Of a DNA stretch of 64,000 nucleotides, positions 34,897-45,913 are shown in pieces. This DNA is from Candidatus Anammoximicrobium sp. (GTDB lineage Bacteria > Planctomycetota > Planctomycetia > Pirellulales > Pirellulaceae). The notes below the pieces were generated by a model. The model ran no database searches. It saw only the letters and a program-made list of their open reading frames with translations, and was not told the DNA's origin. Numbering within the stretch: the first letter of the stretch is position 1; every line of letters starts with the position of its first letter. The translations under genes and the position numbers were made by a program. The DNA is taken from the NCBI GenBank assembly GCA_012515235.1, contig JAAYYU010000009.1, forward strand, positions 17,451 to 81,450. Reading direction: 5' to 3'.

Positions 34897-37278
34897 TCAC
34901 AAAGGCGGCTCGCCGGGCCCCGTTTCCACCAGGATCAGGCGGTCGATGGAGAAGGCGTTCCGCCGCGTTGATCCGTTCACGTAGGCCGGGCCTTCGAGTT
35001 TGAGCGAGAGGTAGGCGTCGTAGTGTTTCTGCTCCGGCAGGGCCGCGTTGTAGGCGGCCAGCAAACGCTGGTCGAAGACCCAGCTGTGGTGCGCATAGAA
35101 GTACATCGTCGGCGTGGCCTGCATGCGGCCGACGTAATGCCAGTGGTATTGTTCGTCGGCGGGAATCTCGCTGGGCTGCAGCACGCGCCTGACGAGGAAC
35201 TTCGGGGTTTGCAGCGTGTCCGACAGGCCGAACTCCGGCGGCCTCTCGTGGTGGGCGGGCCGGCTTTCCGTCCAGACGTGGTCTTCGATCCGCCAGGCTT
35301 GCCCCAGGGCCGCCTCGGAATCCGCCGCGCGTCCCCGCGGCACCGGTCGGCCCGCGCCGGACGCCAGGGTCAAGAGCGGCCCGCAGAGGTCCACGATCCG
35401 CCGGCCCGCGAACCGCGGCGGCAGGGGCGGCAGCTCGCGCAGGTACGCCAGGCGAGCCCGGTCCGCGGCCACGCGGGCCTCCGAACGGCCGCCGTACTTG
35501 ACGTAGGCCGCTGCATACAGACCTTCCAGGCGGTCCGCGACGGCCTGGCGCGAGAACGGCCAGTCGCCCTGATGCGCCAAGGCGTCCCAGAGGAAGAGCA
35601 TCGTCTCGTCCAGCGGCAGCCGCTCCTGCCGCACGCGGGCCATGACGGCGGGGTCGCCGCCCGCCTTCGATTCCGCTTCGCCCAGCAAGGCGTCGGTCTG
35701 GAGGAAAAACGCGCGGTCCAAGTAGGCCCGACTGTGCGGCGGCACCGTGGCCAGCATCCCGGACTCCTCGGCCTGCCGCCGTTCGAGATACTCCAGCAGC
35801 CGCCGCATGGCCGCCGCGGCGGGACCGTAATACAGCGTCAGGAACTCGTCGATCAGCGGCTCGACCGGCTGGCGCGGATCCAGCAGCAGCCGGGCGCCCA
35901 CGTAGTACTGCAGATCGGGGAAACTGTAGAAGCGGTGACTGCTGAGGGACGCTTCCACAAAAAAATGCTGCAGACCGTGCTCGTGATAGAATCTCACGGT
36001 CTCGGCCGTGCCGCGGACGTTGACATACGGCCAGACCATCTGCTGCCCCCAGGGTCCCCAATAGTCGTGTACGTCCAGTCGCGAACCGAGCTTCGACCAC
36101 GCTTCCCACTCCGCGCGCGCACCGGCGTTCAACGGATGGAGCATGCTCCGCAGCGTGTCCCGCTTGGGAGCCGTATTGAATTCCGCGCCGAGCTGCGCGA
36201 TCCGGACCATGACGTTCTCGCGCGGCCGAATGCCCCTGGGGATGTCGCGGTAGTAGGTATAGGCGCTGGTGACCAGCACGACGTCCGGGTGCTCGCGGGC
36301 AAGGTCCTCGGCGATCGCGTTGGCAAAGTCCAGCACGATGCCGGCGTAGGAACCGTGGCGGTCCGCCAACGCCAGGCAACGCTCGCAATAGCATTTTCCG
36401 GAAGAACCGTCGTCCGGCACGAGCGAATAGTAACGCGGGAACGGCGCGCCCGTCCCCGCATCCTGGATGGCCCGCCGGTCCTTGTCGATGTAGCGCCGCA
36501 GCGCTACGCCGAACCGCCGCCGCACTTCGGGATGCGACATGCAGACTTGCGTGTCCCGCCGGCCATGCTGGGTGAGCGCGAAGAACTCCGGCTGGTCGAA
36601 CAAGTCAGGCCAGTCGGCGACGTACCGGTGATGCGTGTGCGTGGTGTAAGGACTGCCGTACTTGACGCCATAGCCATACTTGGCCTCGATCTCGCGCCAG
36701 GCGTTGGAACAGGAGTTCATTCGACAGCGGACCTCGAAGGGCTGTCCCCGCGTCCAGCCGATCTCGCGGCGAGAGAAGGCCGGTTGCCCGCGGAGCGACA
36801 GGTCCGCCGGCACTGTCCAGGCATCCCGGCGCGGCACGTGCTCGGTCTGGGCGTCCAGGAACCGGACACCGCCCACCCGCTCGAGCAACTCATAAACGCC
36901 GTACAGCGTCCCGCGCGGGCGACCGCCGGTGACGATCAACTGGCCGTCCACGGCCCGCACGCCCCACTCCTCCTCGCCCCAATCGGCGGCGTCCATCCCG
37001 TGCTTGGCAGCCAGCGCCGTCGGCCCCAGGAAGATGCCGCGGCCGCCGGAATACTCGGACTCCGCAACGATCGGCAACTCCGCGCCCGTGCCGCGTTGCA
37101 GAAAGGCCGCCAGTTCCTCTGCGGCGAACCGTTCCGCCTCGCTGGGGCAAGCGCCGAGCACGATCGCGAACTCGCTGTGACGGTCCCGCGCCAAGACCAG
37201 CGGCGGCGCAGCGGCCGACGCCGAACGGTCTGCAGCAAACCAGGAGAACAGCACGAGGAAAGGTACGAGGTGCTTCAT
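34897..37278 (-). CDS. Secreted DUF4838 protein (alpha-glucuronidase-like N-terminus)
   Basis: A 793-aa protein starting at 37278 with a signal peptide (ending near AADRSASA). Residues about 20-130 resemble the GH67-type N-terminal domain (RFAAEELAAFLQRGTGAELPI, RGTLYGVYELLER). The following DUF4838 core shows YYSLVPDDGSSGKCYCERC, NVMVRIAQLGAEF, DYWGPWGQQMVWPYVN and a FYSFPDLQYYVGARLL segment. The Asp pair in VPDDG is family-conserved. The family is common in planctomycete and Bacteroidota polysaccharide loci; its activity is poorly defined. A start at 37332 is possible but would put the signal peptide too far in. It follows the next gene upstream on the same strand. Confidence 0.8.
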   Translation of the reverse strand: MKHLVPFLVLFSWFAADRSASAAAPPLVLARDRHSEFAIVLGACPSEAERFAAEELAAFLQRGTGAELPIVAESEYSGGRGIFLGPTALAAKHGMDAADWGEEEWGVRAVDGQLIVTGGRPRGTLYGVYELLERVGGVRFLDAQTEHVPRRDAWTVPADLSLRGQPAFSRREIGWTRGQPFEVRCRMNSCSNAWREIEAKYGYGVKYGSPYTTHTHHRYVADWPDLFDQPEFFALTQHGRRDTQVCMSHPEVRRRFGVALRRYIDKDRRAIQDAGTGAPFPRYYSLVPDDGSSGKCYCERCLALADRHGSYAGIVLDFANAIAEDLAREHPDVVLVTSAYTYYRDIPRGIRPRENVMVRIAQLGAEFNTAPKRDTLRSMLHPLNAGARAEWEAWSKLGSRLDVHDYWGPWGQQMVWPYVNVRGTAETVRFYHEHGLQHFFVEASLSSHRFYSFPDLQYYVGARLLLDPRQPVEPLIDEFLTLYYGPAAAAMRRLLEYLERRQAEESGMLATVPPHSRAYLDRAFFLQTDALLGEAESKAGGDPAVMARVRQERLPLDETMLFLWDALAHQGDWPFSRQAVADRLEGLYAAAYVKYGGRSEARVAADRARLAYLRELPPLPPRFAGRRIVDLCGPLLTLASGAGRPVPRGRAADSEAALGQAWRIEDHVWTESRPAHHERPPEFGLSDTLQTPKFLVRRVLQPSEIPADEQYHWHYVGRMQATPTMYFYAHHSWVFDQRLLAAYNAALPEQKHYDAYLSLKLEGPAYVNGSTRRNAFSIDRLILVETGPGEPPL

Positions 37279-37459
37279 GGCAGGTCCAGGGAACGGGGGC
37301 TTCGCGGTTGTGTCTGAACCGAAACTCGCCAAACGCCTCCGGCTACAATAATGCCTGAAGGCTCAAGAATCCACTCGCGATCATCTGCAATCCGGGACGG
37401 CGTTGCCGGCTGGCCCCAGGCCTTGATCGGGTCGTCGTGACGCCGGTTGCACGGACGGC

Positions 37460-40330
37460 TCAGCGGCCCGCTGCCGGGGGCTTTCCCGTCGGTTCGGCCG
37501 GCGAGCCTTCCGAGACCGCATAGACCCGGACGTTGTCCCACCACGAGTCGCCCATCGAGCGGACCCAGCCGCCGGTGAACTTGACGTCGCTGGTTCGGAG
37601 CGTCAAGCGGACCTTGGGCGATTCGGCCACGAAGAAGAACCCGCCCTTTTTCCAGCCTCGGGGGCAAGAGCCGTCCAGCGACCACCGCGTCTGGCCGTCG
37701 ACCAGGGCGGCATACTCGAGATAGCCGCGGGCGCCGATCCGGTTCCAGTTGGCGAACACCTCGAACGCGACGACGTACTTGCGGCCGGGCTCGACCGCGA
37801 TCTCCTGCTCGATCTCGCCCCAACTCGCCCGCACCGGCAAGCCTCCGAAATAGGCCCACCGCAGCCAGCTCTCCGCGTCCTGCTTCACCTCGCGCTTGAC
37901 GATCCGGTAGGACCGCTTCCCGGAGCACGCCTTGTCCTGGACGTATCCGCCGTCCGCGTAGCCCTCCAGATCCTTGCCGGTGACCGCCACGAACTTCCAG
38001 CCGCCGCTGGATTCCATGTCGCCGTTGACCAGCGGCGAGACGCCGCCTCGGACTTGCTCGCGGTCCGCCGCCTGTTGCGCCAGCATCTCGCCGATCCAAG
38101 ATTCCGCGTTGTGCGCCAGCACGCTGCGCATGTCGGCCAGGTGATCGTTCCAGGTCAGGATGTCGCCGCCCAGGGGTGTGGCCCAATCGTAGGTGAAGTG
38201 GTCCTTGAGGAACGCCTCCATCGCCTGGATACGTCTCTCCACCTGCGCGGCCTTGCGTTCGAGCGCCTCCGGCGTCCTCGCCGCCTCGGCCGCCAGAACC
38301 ACCAGTTCCTGGAATTCGAGCCTGATTTCCGCGAAGTGCCTGCCCGCTTCGAGGCACTTCCGGAACCGTTCGAGAATCGGCCGGCTTTCCGCCCGGCAAT
38401 CCGGCGCCCGCAACGCCGCTTCCACGTGCGCGATGGCCTCGCGAGTCCGTTCCAGCTCGGGCTTCCAGTCCCAGTGCCAATCGGCTCGGCGGCCGAAGCG
38501 ATCGAAGAGCATGTAGGCATAGGCAATCAGGGGAGCCTTCAGCTCATAGACTTTTTCCATCTGCCGGCCGGCTTGCGTTCCGTACAGCCGCCGGCAGGCC
38601 AGTTCCAGGAATCCGCCTCGGCCGTAGATCCCCGGCGTCTCGTGGTCTGTCCACGTTCCGCGTGCCTGGTACACGGGGCTGTTGCAGAACGGGTAGCACT
38701 GCGCGGCCGTTTCGGGAACCGCAAGGGCGCCCAACGAATCCGTGTTCCACATGTGCGATGCGTTCAGCAGGATCTGGGGTTCCTGGAAAATCCGGCCGCA
38801 CATGTAGTAGACGACGTCGGCGCCTTCGTTCAGTTTGCTCATGGCCGCGGGCACCGGAGCAAACAGCGGCCCCATCTCGTACAGCGAAGCAGGCGACACG
38901 GAAAACAAAAACAGGCCCGGTCCGCCGTCCCGCGTCTTCAGGGCTTGCGACATCTCCAGGATTCGTTTCCGCCGGTTGTCGCCCCGCAGAAACTGCTCGC
39001 GAAAGCCCAGGAAGACGTTCTTCTTGTGCTTCAGCAGCTTGCTGACGGTGGCCCAGTACTGCAGTTGCTGGTCCCAGACTTCGTCGGGTTCGTGCGCGGC
39101 GGTATACGAGGGCGACACGAGCGCGACCAGGCAATCCCGAGCGGCGTCGTAGCCGCTGTCGGCGTTCTTGACGCTGAACACCGCCTCGCAGACCGCGTCG
39201 TAGTCGTGAGTCAAGCCGCCGGCGGCGCCGTCCGCGGCCGCCATCTGCTCGCTGGGCCAGCGCCGCTTGCATTCGTCGCTGCGGCGGCTCCAGAGCAATT
39301 GCGTGGAAGCGTACGTTCCGTGGTCCTCGTGGTGGATGTACAGGAAGCGAGGTTCGGTCTGGCGGACATAATCGCGGATGCGATCCTGGAGTTGCCGGGT
39401 CCGTTCCTCGTTGCCGCGGCGCCGGTACGTCACGCCGTATCCGCCAACCATCAGCTTGATGCCGCGCTCGTCGGCCAACCGGTTCAACTCCTTCTCCAAG
39501 GGAAAGAGGCTGGCGTCCCAGTCGGTCTTGTCGAAGCCCGATGAGAAACAGATCATGTTGATCTTGTAGCGCAGGCAGCGGTCGAAGAGGGCGGTCACGC
39601 GCTGCAAGTAGTTGTCCTTGCCGTCGCCCCAATCGTAGCACCAGCCGCGGCCCCGGTGCGCCCGGCCTTCGGCATACGTCCAGTTCTCCGCCATCCGATA
39701 TTTGAACTCCGGCCAGTCGCGGACGTGGACGCGCGGCATGACAACGCTGCCGCCGTCGCCTCGAAACAACTGCAGCAGCGTCATCGCTCCGTACAGAGTG
39801 CCTTGAGCCGAACCGCCTACGACGGCAACGAGGTGGTTGTTGCAACGGATGACATAGGCCTGCTCGCACCGGTCCGCGTCACCCAGCAGTTCCCTGTCGG
39901 CCTCGTCCAGCAAGCCCGCGATCCTGCCCAGCGTCTGCGTCTTCCGGCCGAAAGTGGCCAGCACCAGTTGCAGGCCCCCGCCCGTGTCTCCCGGATCGAT
40001 TCCACCAGGTCCCGCCACGACCTCCGCCGGCTTGCCGCCCCCGGCCGCAAGCTCCTTGGCGATCCACCGGCTTGCCAGGACTTCTTTCCGGTCCGGCTCT
40101 TCCGACGTGACCACGACCGCCGCTCGGTCTTTCGTCACCAGCGGCAACAGCCCGCCCTGGCAGGACAGCTGTTGCGGCGTTGGGATGACCTGCAGGGCGA
40201 CGTCTCGGTCCCCGGACGGCTGTGCGGCCCTGGCGGCCGCCGGGCCGAGTGCGATCGTCGCCGCGATGGCCAGCAGCCCTGGCCGCCAAAACGTGTTTCC
40301 GACGCGTGAGTTTCTGGGCAGACTATCCAT
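37460..40330 (-). CDS. Secreted GH20-like (beta-N-acetylhexosaminidase-type) protein
   Basis: A 956-aa protein with a signal-like segment (about residues 17-36; LLAIAATIALGPAAARAA). It then has a GH20b-type N-terminal domain (LQVIPTPQQLSCQGGLLPL, GSAQGTLYGAMTLLQLF) and a TIM-barrel stretch (RVHVRDWPEFKYRMAENWTYAEG, NMICFSSGFDKTD, EPRFLYIHHEDHGTYAS). A helical segment (about 690-770) and a C-terminal CBM-like beta-sandwich (VNGDMESSGGWKFV, DSWWDNVRVYAV) follow. The start at 40330 has GCGAGGCGAAGG upstream; longer in-frame starts lead to a signal peptide too far inside. GH20 relatedness rests on the N-domain; hexosaminidase activity is not proven. Confidence 0.72.
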   Translation of the reverse strand: MDSLPRNSRVGNTFWRPGLLAIAATIALGPAAARAAQPSGDRDVALQVIPTPQQLSCQGGLLPLVTKDRAAVVVTSEEPDRKEVLASRWIAKELAAGGGKPAEVVAGPGGIDPGDTGGGLQLVLATFGRKTQTLGRIAGLLDEADRELLGDADRCEQAYVIRCNNHLVAVVGGSAQGTLYGAMTLLQLFRGDGGSVVMPRVHVRDWPEFKYRMAENWTYAEGRAHRGRGWCYDWGDGKDNYLQRVTALFDRCLRYKINMICFSSGFDKTDWDASLFPLEKELNRLADERGIKLMVGGYGVTYRRRGNEERTRQLQDRIRDYVRQTEPRFLYIHHEDHGTYASTQLLWSRRSDECKRRWPSEQMAAADGAAGGLTHDYDAVCEAVFSVKNADSGYDAARDCLVALVSPSYTAAHEPDEVWDQQLQYWATVSKLLKHKKNVFLGFREQFLRGDNRRKRILEMSQALKTRDGGPGLFLFSVSPASLYEMGPLFAPVPAAMSKLNEGADVVYYMCGRIFQEPQILLNASHMWNTDSLGALAVPETAAQCYPFCNSPVYQARGTWTDHETPGIYGRGGFLELACRRLYGTQAGRQMEKVYELKAPLIAYAYMLFDRFGRRADWHWDWKPELERTREAIAHVEAALRAPDCRAESRPILERFRKCLEAGRHFAEIRLEFQELVVLAAEAARTPEALERKAAQVERRIQAMEAFLKDHFTYDWATPLGGDILTWNDHLADMRSVLAHNAESWIGEMLAQQAADREQVRGGVSPLVNGDMESSGGWKFVAVTGKDLEGYADGGYVQDKACSGKRSYRIVKREVKQDAESWLRWAYFGGLPVRASWGEIEQEIAVEPGRKYVVAFEVFANWNRIGARGYLEYAALVDGQTRWSLDGSCPRGWKKGGFFFVAESPKVRLTLRTSDVKFTGGWVRSMGDSWWDNVRVYAVSEGSPAEPTGKPPAAGR

Positions 40331-40610
40331 CCTTCGCCTCGCTGACAGCATTCTGGAAATGACGCGACAGTCATCTCTCCGAGACGGCTTCCGCAACCCG
40401 GCGACTCGAAACAGGAACCGGAGCACCTCGCGGAATGACCTTCCGCGGCCTGCACCATGATACCGGGTCAAGAAGGACTCCACACCATGACACCCTGGCT
40501 CCGGCGGGAAAACAGCGGCCGAGCTGCGGAGAACCAGGCGGCGCGGGGGGCGGTTGTTCCCGCCGCGCTGTGCCGGAGCGGAAGGCGGGGCGAGCCGGCG
40601 CCGAGCGGTG

Positions 40611-42569
40611 CTATTCTGGACCGTGCCGCTTGCGGGCTGCCCGGCGTTTGCCCTTCTGCTTGGCGCCGGAGGCCGCGCGGCCAGCGTCGCCGCGCAGGCG
40701 GGCGTCCGCCTCCTGGCGGCGAGCTTCGCGGGCCTCGCGGGGCGGCACCGCGGGAATCAGGCAGTCGCAGCCGTTGCCGATCAGGTCCTGCCGTCCGGCT
40801 TGCCGCAACGCCTCGCGGACCTGGAAGTAGTTCTCCGGCTTGAAAAACTGCATCAGCGCCCGCTGCAGCTTGCGGTCGCGCAAATGACGGGCCACGTAGA
40901 CCGGCTGCTTGGAAAACGGATCGAGGCCCGTGTAGTACATCGCGGTCGCCACGTCGAACGGCGCCGGAATGAAATCCTGGACCTGGTCCGGCCGGTAGCC
41001 GTTGCGTTTCAGAAACACGGCCAGGTCGATCATCGCGTTCAAATCGCTGCCGGGATGGCTGGCGATGAAGTACGGCACCAGGTACTGCGGCTTGCCCGCC
41101 CGCGCCGACTCGGCGCGGAACGCGGCGGCGAACTTCTCAAAGTCGTCGTTGCCGGGTTTGCGCATCTTGTCCAGCACGTGAGGATCGGTGTGTTCCGGCG
41201 CTACCTTGAGTCGGCCGCCGACATGATGCCGGACCAGTTCCCGCAGATACTCCGGCGAGCGGCGCGCCAGGTCCATGCGGATCCCGCTGGCCACCAGGAC
41301 CTTCTTAATTCCGGGGACCTGCCGCGCCTCGTTCATCAACTGGATCAACGGGCCGTGATCGGTTCCCAGCAGCCGGCAGATGGTCGGCCAGACGCACGAC
41401 TGGCGCCGGCACACGGCCTCGACTTCCGGCCGCGTGCATTTCATCCGATACATGTTGGCCGTCGGGCCGCCCAGATCGCTGACCACGCCGGCAAAGGCTT
41501 CGTCCTCGGTCATGCGGCGCAATTCGGCCAGCACGGACTCCTGGCTCCGCGACTGAATGATCCGCCCCTGGTGCGCGGTGATCGAACAGAACGTACAGCC
41601 CCCGAAACAGCCCCGCATGATCGTCACCGAATCCTTGATCATGGCATAGGCCGGGATCGGCTCGGTGTACTTCGGGTGCGGCCGGCGAGTGTACGGCAAG
41701 CCGTAGATCCGGTCCAGCGCGGCCTGGGAAACGGGCCAGGCCGGCGGATTGACGACGACCGCCTGGCGATCGTGCCACTGGACCAGGCGGCGGGCGTTGT
41801 AGGGATTCGTCTCGTTGTGAATCAGCCGGGTGGCTTCGGCGAAAGCCCCTTTGTCGTCGCGGACTTGTTCGAAGCTGGGAAGGACCATCGCGTCGTCGGG
41901 CGGCGACTCCGACGCTCCCATCGCGTAGGCGACGCCCCGCATGTCGCGCAGATCACGCAGACTTTCCCCCGCGGCCAGGCGGCGGGCGATCTGGACAATG
42001 GCTTCCTCGCCCATGCCGTACACCAGCAGATCCGCCCGGCAATCCAGCAGGATCGAACGGCGGACCTTGTCGCTCCAGTAGTCGTAGTGCGCCAGTCGCC
42101 GCAACGAGGCCTCGACGCCTCCCGCGATCACCGGGACTCCGTGGTAGGCTTCCCGCGCCCGTTGGCAGTACGCAAGCGTCGCCCGATCGGGACGCAACCC
42201 GATGCGGCCGCCGGGCGAGTAAGCGTCGTTGTTGCGCACCTTGCGATTGGCCGTATAGTGGTTGATCATCGAGTCCATGTTGCCGGCGCTGACCGCAAAG
42301 AACAGCCGCGGCCTGCCGAACGTGCGCCAGGCCTCGCAATCGTGCCAGTCCGGCTGACTGACCATGCCGACGCGGAATCCGGCCGCCTCCAGCACTCGTC
42401 CCAGGATCGCCATCGCAAAGCTGGGGTGATCCACGTAGGCGTCGCCCGTGACGAACACAACGTCCACCTCGCTCCAGTCGCGGGCGCGCAGCTCGGGGAC
42501 CGTCATCGGCAGCGGCGGCGAAGCGCGAGGGGGGCAGGGCGCGGCGTTGGTCGGGATGGTCGGAGCCAT
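40611..42569 (-). CDS. YgiQ family radical SAM protein
   Basis: A 652-aa protein with the UPF0313/YgiQ pattern: [20 protein letters not shown] at the start, [19 protein letters not shown], and the radical SAM cluster motif CFGGCTFCS (C-x3-C-x2-C) within [19 protein letters not shown], then [15 protein letters not shown] and [19 protein letters not shown]. The C-terminus is Lys/Arg/Ala-rich. The family binds a 4Fe-4S cluster and S-adenosylmethionine; its reaction is unknown. The ATG at 42569 lies 12 bp after the end of the esterase gene, so the two are likely co-transcribed. Confidence 0.94.
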   Translation of the reverse strand: MAPTIPTNAAPCPPRASPPLPMTVPELRARDWSEVDVVFVTGDAYVDHPSFAMAILGRVLEAAGFRVGMVSQPDWHDCEAWRTFGRPRLFFAVSAGNMDSMINHYTANRKVRNNDAYSPGGRIGLRPDRATLAYCQRAREAYHGVPVIAGGVEASLRRLAHYDYWSDKVRRSILLDCRADLLVYGMGEEAIVQIARRLAAGESLRDLRDMRGVAYAMGASESPPDDAMVLPSFEQVRDDKGAFAEATRLIHNETNPYNARRLVQWHDRQAVVVNPPAWPVSQAALDRIYGLPYTRRPHPKYTEPIPAYAMIKDSVTIMRGCFGGCTFCSITAHQGRIIQSRSQESVLAELRRMTEDEAFAGVVSDLGGPTANMYRMKCTRPEVEAVCRRQSCVWPTICRLLGTDHGPLIQLMNEARQVPGIKKVLVASGIRMDLARRSPEYLRELVRHHVGGRLKVAPEHTDPHVLDKMRKPGNDDFEKFAAAFRAESARAGKPQYLVPYFIASHPGSDLNAMIDLAVFLKRNGYRPDQVQDFIPAPFDVATAMYYTGLDPFSKQPVYVARHLRDRKLQRALMQFFKPENYFQVREALRQAGRQDLIGNGCDCLIPAVPPREAREARRQEADARLRGDAGRAASGAKQKGKRRAARKRHGPE

Positions 42570-42580
42570 AAGCCGTTCCG

Positions 42581-43510
42581 TCACGGGGCGCGGTTTGTCT
42601 GGCCGGGAAGATAGCCCAGCGACGCCAGGAAGGCTTCGGTCTGGCGGAGCGTCTGGTCGTACAGCGCGCCGTCGCGCATCAGGTAGCCGTGCGCGGCTCC
42701 TTCGGTTACCACGAGTTCGCAGCGGTTGCCGGCTTTGCGCATCGCGTCGTGGAAGGCCTGCGCGCCCACAAACGGCGTGACGGTGTCGCCCGTGCCGTGA
42801 AAGACAATGGTCGGCGGCAGGCCGGGCCGCACGTGGTGCAGCGGAGACAGTTCCTGCCACCGCGCGCCGATCTTGGCGTTGCCATAGCCGGCCGGGGACG
42901 TGTCGATCACGGGGAAGTACAGCACCAGCGCATGGGGCGTGCAGGAGACCGACGTCTCCTCGCCCGCCTCGTCCAGGCCGTCGAACAGGGCCGTGGCGGC
43001 GGCCAGGTGGCCGCCCGCCGAGCCGCCGTTGGCCACGATCTTCTGCGGGTCGATGCCCAAGTCGGCCGCATGCCTCCGCACGTAGCGCAGCGCCGACCGG
43101 CTGTCCTGGACGCAGTCGAACACCGTCGGGCTCGAACCCGGCCTGGCCAGCCGGTATTCCACGCTGATCCCCAACATGCCCAGGCGGGCGAAGTGCGCGG
43201 CGAACGGATACTGGCGGCGTGGCTCCAGGCCGGTCCAGCCGCCGCCGTGAATGGTCAGGAAGCAGGCCCGGCGATCGGTCGCTCGATGCCCCTCCGGCTC
43301 GAAGACGTTCAGACGCAGTTCGCGCTGGCCGACTTGCTTGTAGACCACCACGCGGGTCGGTTCCAGTCCCGCGGCGAGTTGGCCGACGTAGTCGAGTGTC
43401 TTGGCCTTCCTTGATACGGCCTTTCCCGCCGCGGCCGTTTCCGCTGCCGCTGCCGGGAAGGCCGGAACGCCAACGATCAGCACGGCGAACAACAAGAGCC
43501 TGGTACGCAT
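42581..43510 (-). CDS. Secreted alpha/beta hydrolase (BD-FAE/esterase-like)
   Basis: A 309-aa protein with a signal peptide (cleavage near AAAETAAAG, residue 24). The oxyanion-hole motif HGGG is at residues 88-91, the nucleophile elbow GGSAGG has S164, and the other triad members are probably D242 (HGTGDTVTP) and H274 (GAAHGYL). This is the layout of hormone-sensitive-lipase and BD-FAE-type carbohydrate esterases, which remove acyl groups from polysaccharides. It precedes the YgiQ gene by 12 bp. The GGAGAGGG-type ribosome-binding site lies close to the ATG. Confidence 0.9.
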   Translation of the reverse strand: MRTRLLLFAVLIVGVPAFPAAAAETAAAGKAVSRKAKTLDYVGQLAAGLEPTRVVVYKQVGQRELRLNVFEPEGHRATDRRACFLTIHGGGWTGLEPRRQYPFAAHFARLGMLGISVEYRLARPGSSPTVFDCVQDSRSALRYVRRHAADLGIDPQKIVANGGSAGGHLAAATALFDGLDEAGEETSVSCTPHALVLYFPVIDTSPAGYGNAKIGARWQELSPLHHVRPGLPPTIVFHGTGDTVTPFVGAQAFHDAMRKAGNRCELVVTEGAAHGYLMRDGALYDQTLRQTEAFLASLGYLPGQTNRAP

Positions 43511-43606
43511 CTTTCCCTCTCCTAGACAAACGGACGGAAGTCGGGGCCGGAAGTCAAGCTGCGCCCCGCCTGGGCCGCACGACGACCGACGGGAACGGCC
43601 GCGATC

Positions 43607-45769
43607 TCAGGGACTGCCGCCGGCCGGAATCTTGCCGGCGCCCAGCCGCTGTTCGGCCAGCAGGGCCGCGCGCCCCACGGTGTCGGTCATCCCGGTGAAG
43701 CCCGGCCCGCCGCCGGCCACGTAGCCGTCGCTGCGGCCCGTGTCATCCCGACTGACCCAGAACGCATACAGCGATCCGTTGCGCAACGTGAAGCGGAAGC
43801 GCACGGGCTTGTTGCGCAGGGCCGACACGTCCTCCGCGCCGGACCAGGCGACCGGTTCCAGCGTGCTGTCGGCGCGAATTGGCCGGCAGTTTTCGCGGGT
43901 GAACGGCGCCAGCGGCTCGCCCGCTTCGTCCAGGATTTCCACGCGCAGTTCGCCGTCGGCGGACGCGGCGTTGACAAACACCCGGCTGCCCGAAAAGGTC
44001 ACCGGGCGGGTGGTCAGCGAAGCCGGTCCGGCGCCGGCGTCCAGCGACGCAAATCCGTCGCGGCGCAAGAAGGCCACGCCCGTCGCGCCACGGTCGTACA
44101 TGCCGTTCTGCAGCCAGTTGCTGCTGAGTTTGTTCGCATCCCCCTGGAACCCGGTGTAGTAGATCCACAACCGGTCGCCGCGCACGGTGCAGACGTTGCC
44201 CAGCGACTGGACGTAGGCCCGATCCCATACGTCCCGCCGCTCCGCGGGCAGGTGCGCCCGGCGGTCGGGCCGGTGCCAGTGGAATCCGTCGCGGCTGTAC
44301 GCGAAACTCAACTCGGTGATTTTCGGCAGCCCGCTCTTCATACACTCCTCGTTGGGCGGCCCGCGGTGAATCTCAAACATGCCCAGCAGAAGGCTCTCGT
44401 ACGCCACGGCGTCCAGATTGTACAACTGAGGCGCGATTCCAAGCTCTGGGTCCGGCGGATCGTCGCGGTCCGCCGCGGCCCACACGACCGGCCCGTCGAT
44501 CGGCCACTTGGCCCCGGCGAGAAAGTCGTCGGCCTCCCAGTAGTGGCGCGAGCGGCCGCGGAATCCCGACCGCAGACTGTAGACCCACTTCTTGCGGAAC
44601 GGATTGTAGAACATCGTGCTGCGGTCGCCCGTTTCGCCCGTCGCCGTGAGATTGGTCCAGTGGATTCCGTCCGCCGAGGTCAGGCTCCAACCCGGCATGT
44701 TGCCGCCGGGAGGACGGAGGAACAGCTTGTACCTCTGCTGCGCGTCGGCAGCCTCCCAGTCCGGCACGACGGTCCACGAGTCGGGCGTTAGGTCCGGCGG
44801 CAGCACCTGGTTGGTGCCGGGGTTCACGTCCAGCGCCGGGCGCTGCCACGCCAGCCCGTCGCGGCTGGTGGCGTAGCAGATCGTGTGAATCCAGCCGGCT
44901 TCGTACCACATCTTGAAAACCTGCTCCGCCGGATCCCACCACACGCCGCCGCTTTTGGGCACCGCGGCCGCGTTGCGAGGCGCGTTGATTTCCAGTTCCG
45001 TCTCCGGCTTCAGCACCGGGTTGCCGGTGTACTTGACGGGCAGGTGAAAGACGCGTTCCAGGCCGCTTGTCTCGACCAGAAAGTCGTCCACGAACAACTG
45101 CCGACCGACGTCGATCGGCACTACGGCCGGACGCGACTCCAGGTACGGTACGCTCATCGGCGCCGTGTCGCGCGGGTCGATCTCCTCCGGCGGCCATTCC
45201 TCGGGCAGCACGATCCCGTTGTACAAACGCTCGCCCCGGTTCTCGCTCCAAGGCACGTCGGCTGCCGTCGATCTCGCGGCGGACTCGAAGCCCACCGCCA
45301 CGGCCCATTTGCCCAACCGAAACCGCTCGCCCGCCTGGACCTGCTTCTGATAGATCCGGACCAGGTCGAACGGCTGCTGGCCGAACAACTGAAAGCGTTC
45401 GGGCTCGGCAATCCAGACGAAGCCCCGAGCCTCCAGCAGCTTGTGCTGGCTCGCCGCTCGCGGATGCACCGGTTCGGGCGTCAGCAACGTCAGCACGCCT
45501 GCTTCCGTCACCTGGAAACGGCCGTAGTCGATACTGCCGCGCAGAAACATTTTCTCCTTCAGCCAATCCGGGCACTCAGCGACCGTGTACGTCCGGTTCG
45601 TGAACAACACCGCCCCCGGCTTGAGCGTGTCGGGCTCCGCTTCGCCGCGATACTCGATCGCCGCCCCCCGGCCCTCCAGCGGCGTTAACCGCGGGTCTTG
45701 CGGTGCGGTCGTCTCGGCGGTCAACGCCACCAAAGTGGACATCCAGAGGAGCAACGCAGTCGGATTCAT
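43607..45769 (-). CDS. Secreted five-bladed beta-propeller glycosidase-like protein
   Basis: A 720-aa protein with a short signal-like segment. Its middle (about 240-560) looks like GH32/43-type five-bladed propellers: GNPVLKPETELEINAPRN, GGVWWDPAEQVFKMWYEAG, CYATSRDGLAWQRPAL and SFAYSRDGFHWHRPDRRAH, the last two being typical of planctomycete glycosyl-hydrolase-like propellers. The C-terminus (LRVEILDEAGEPLAPFTREN) is a beta-sandwich common in this group. The ATG at 45769 has AAAGGAA about 8 nt upstream; the longer frame reaching into the 97-bp repeat is rejected. Divergent from the sulfatase gene. Confidence 0.75.
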   Translation of the reverse strand: MNPTALLLWMSTLVALTAETTAPQDPRLTPLEGRGAAIEYRGEAEPDTLKPGAVLFTNRTYTVAECPDWLKEKMFLRGSIDYGRFQVTEAGVLTLLTPEPVHPRAASQHKLLEARGFVWIAEPERFQLFGQQPFDLVRIYQKQVQAGERFRLGKWAVAVGFESAARSTAADVPWSENRGERLYNGIVLPEEWPPEEIDPRDTAPMSVPYLESRPAVVPIDVGRQLFVDDFLVETSGLERVFHLPVKYTGNPVLKPETELEINAPRNAAAVPKSGGVWWDPAEQVFKMWYEAGWIHTICYATSRDGLAWQRPALDVNPGTNQVLPPDLTPDSWTVVPDWEAADAQQRYKLFLRPPGGNMPGWSLTSADGIHWTNLTATGETGDRSTMFYNPFRKKWVYSLRSGFRGRSRHYWEADDFLAGAKWPIDGPVVWAAADRDDPPDPELGIAPQLYNLDAVAYESLLLGMFEIHRGPPNEECMKSGLPKITELSFAYSRDGFHWHRPDRRAHLPAERRDVWDRAYVQSLGNVCTVRGDRLWIYYTGFQGDANKLSSNWLQNGMYDRGATGVAFLRRDGFASLDAGAGPASLTTRPVTFSGSRVFVNAASADGELRVEILDEAGEPLAPFTRENCRPIRADSTLEPVAWSGAEDVSALRNKPVRFRFTLRNGSLYAFWVSRDDTGRSDGYVAGGGPGFTGMTDTVGRAALLAEQRLGAGKIPAGGSP

Positions 45770-45913
45770 GCGCGGATTCCTTTCATCAATTACGTCAAGC
45801 CTGGAGCCTGACACAGCACCGGGCGGCCGAACCAACTCGGACTTGGCCGCGTTGTCCGAATCGACGCTCATTCTACGCTGCCCAGAGCCGTCCGTCAGCC
45901 CATAGCAACGGTC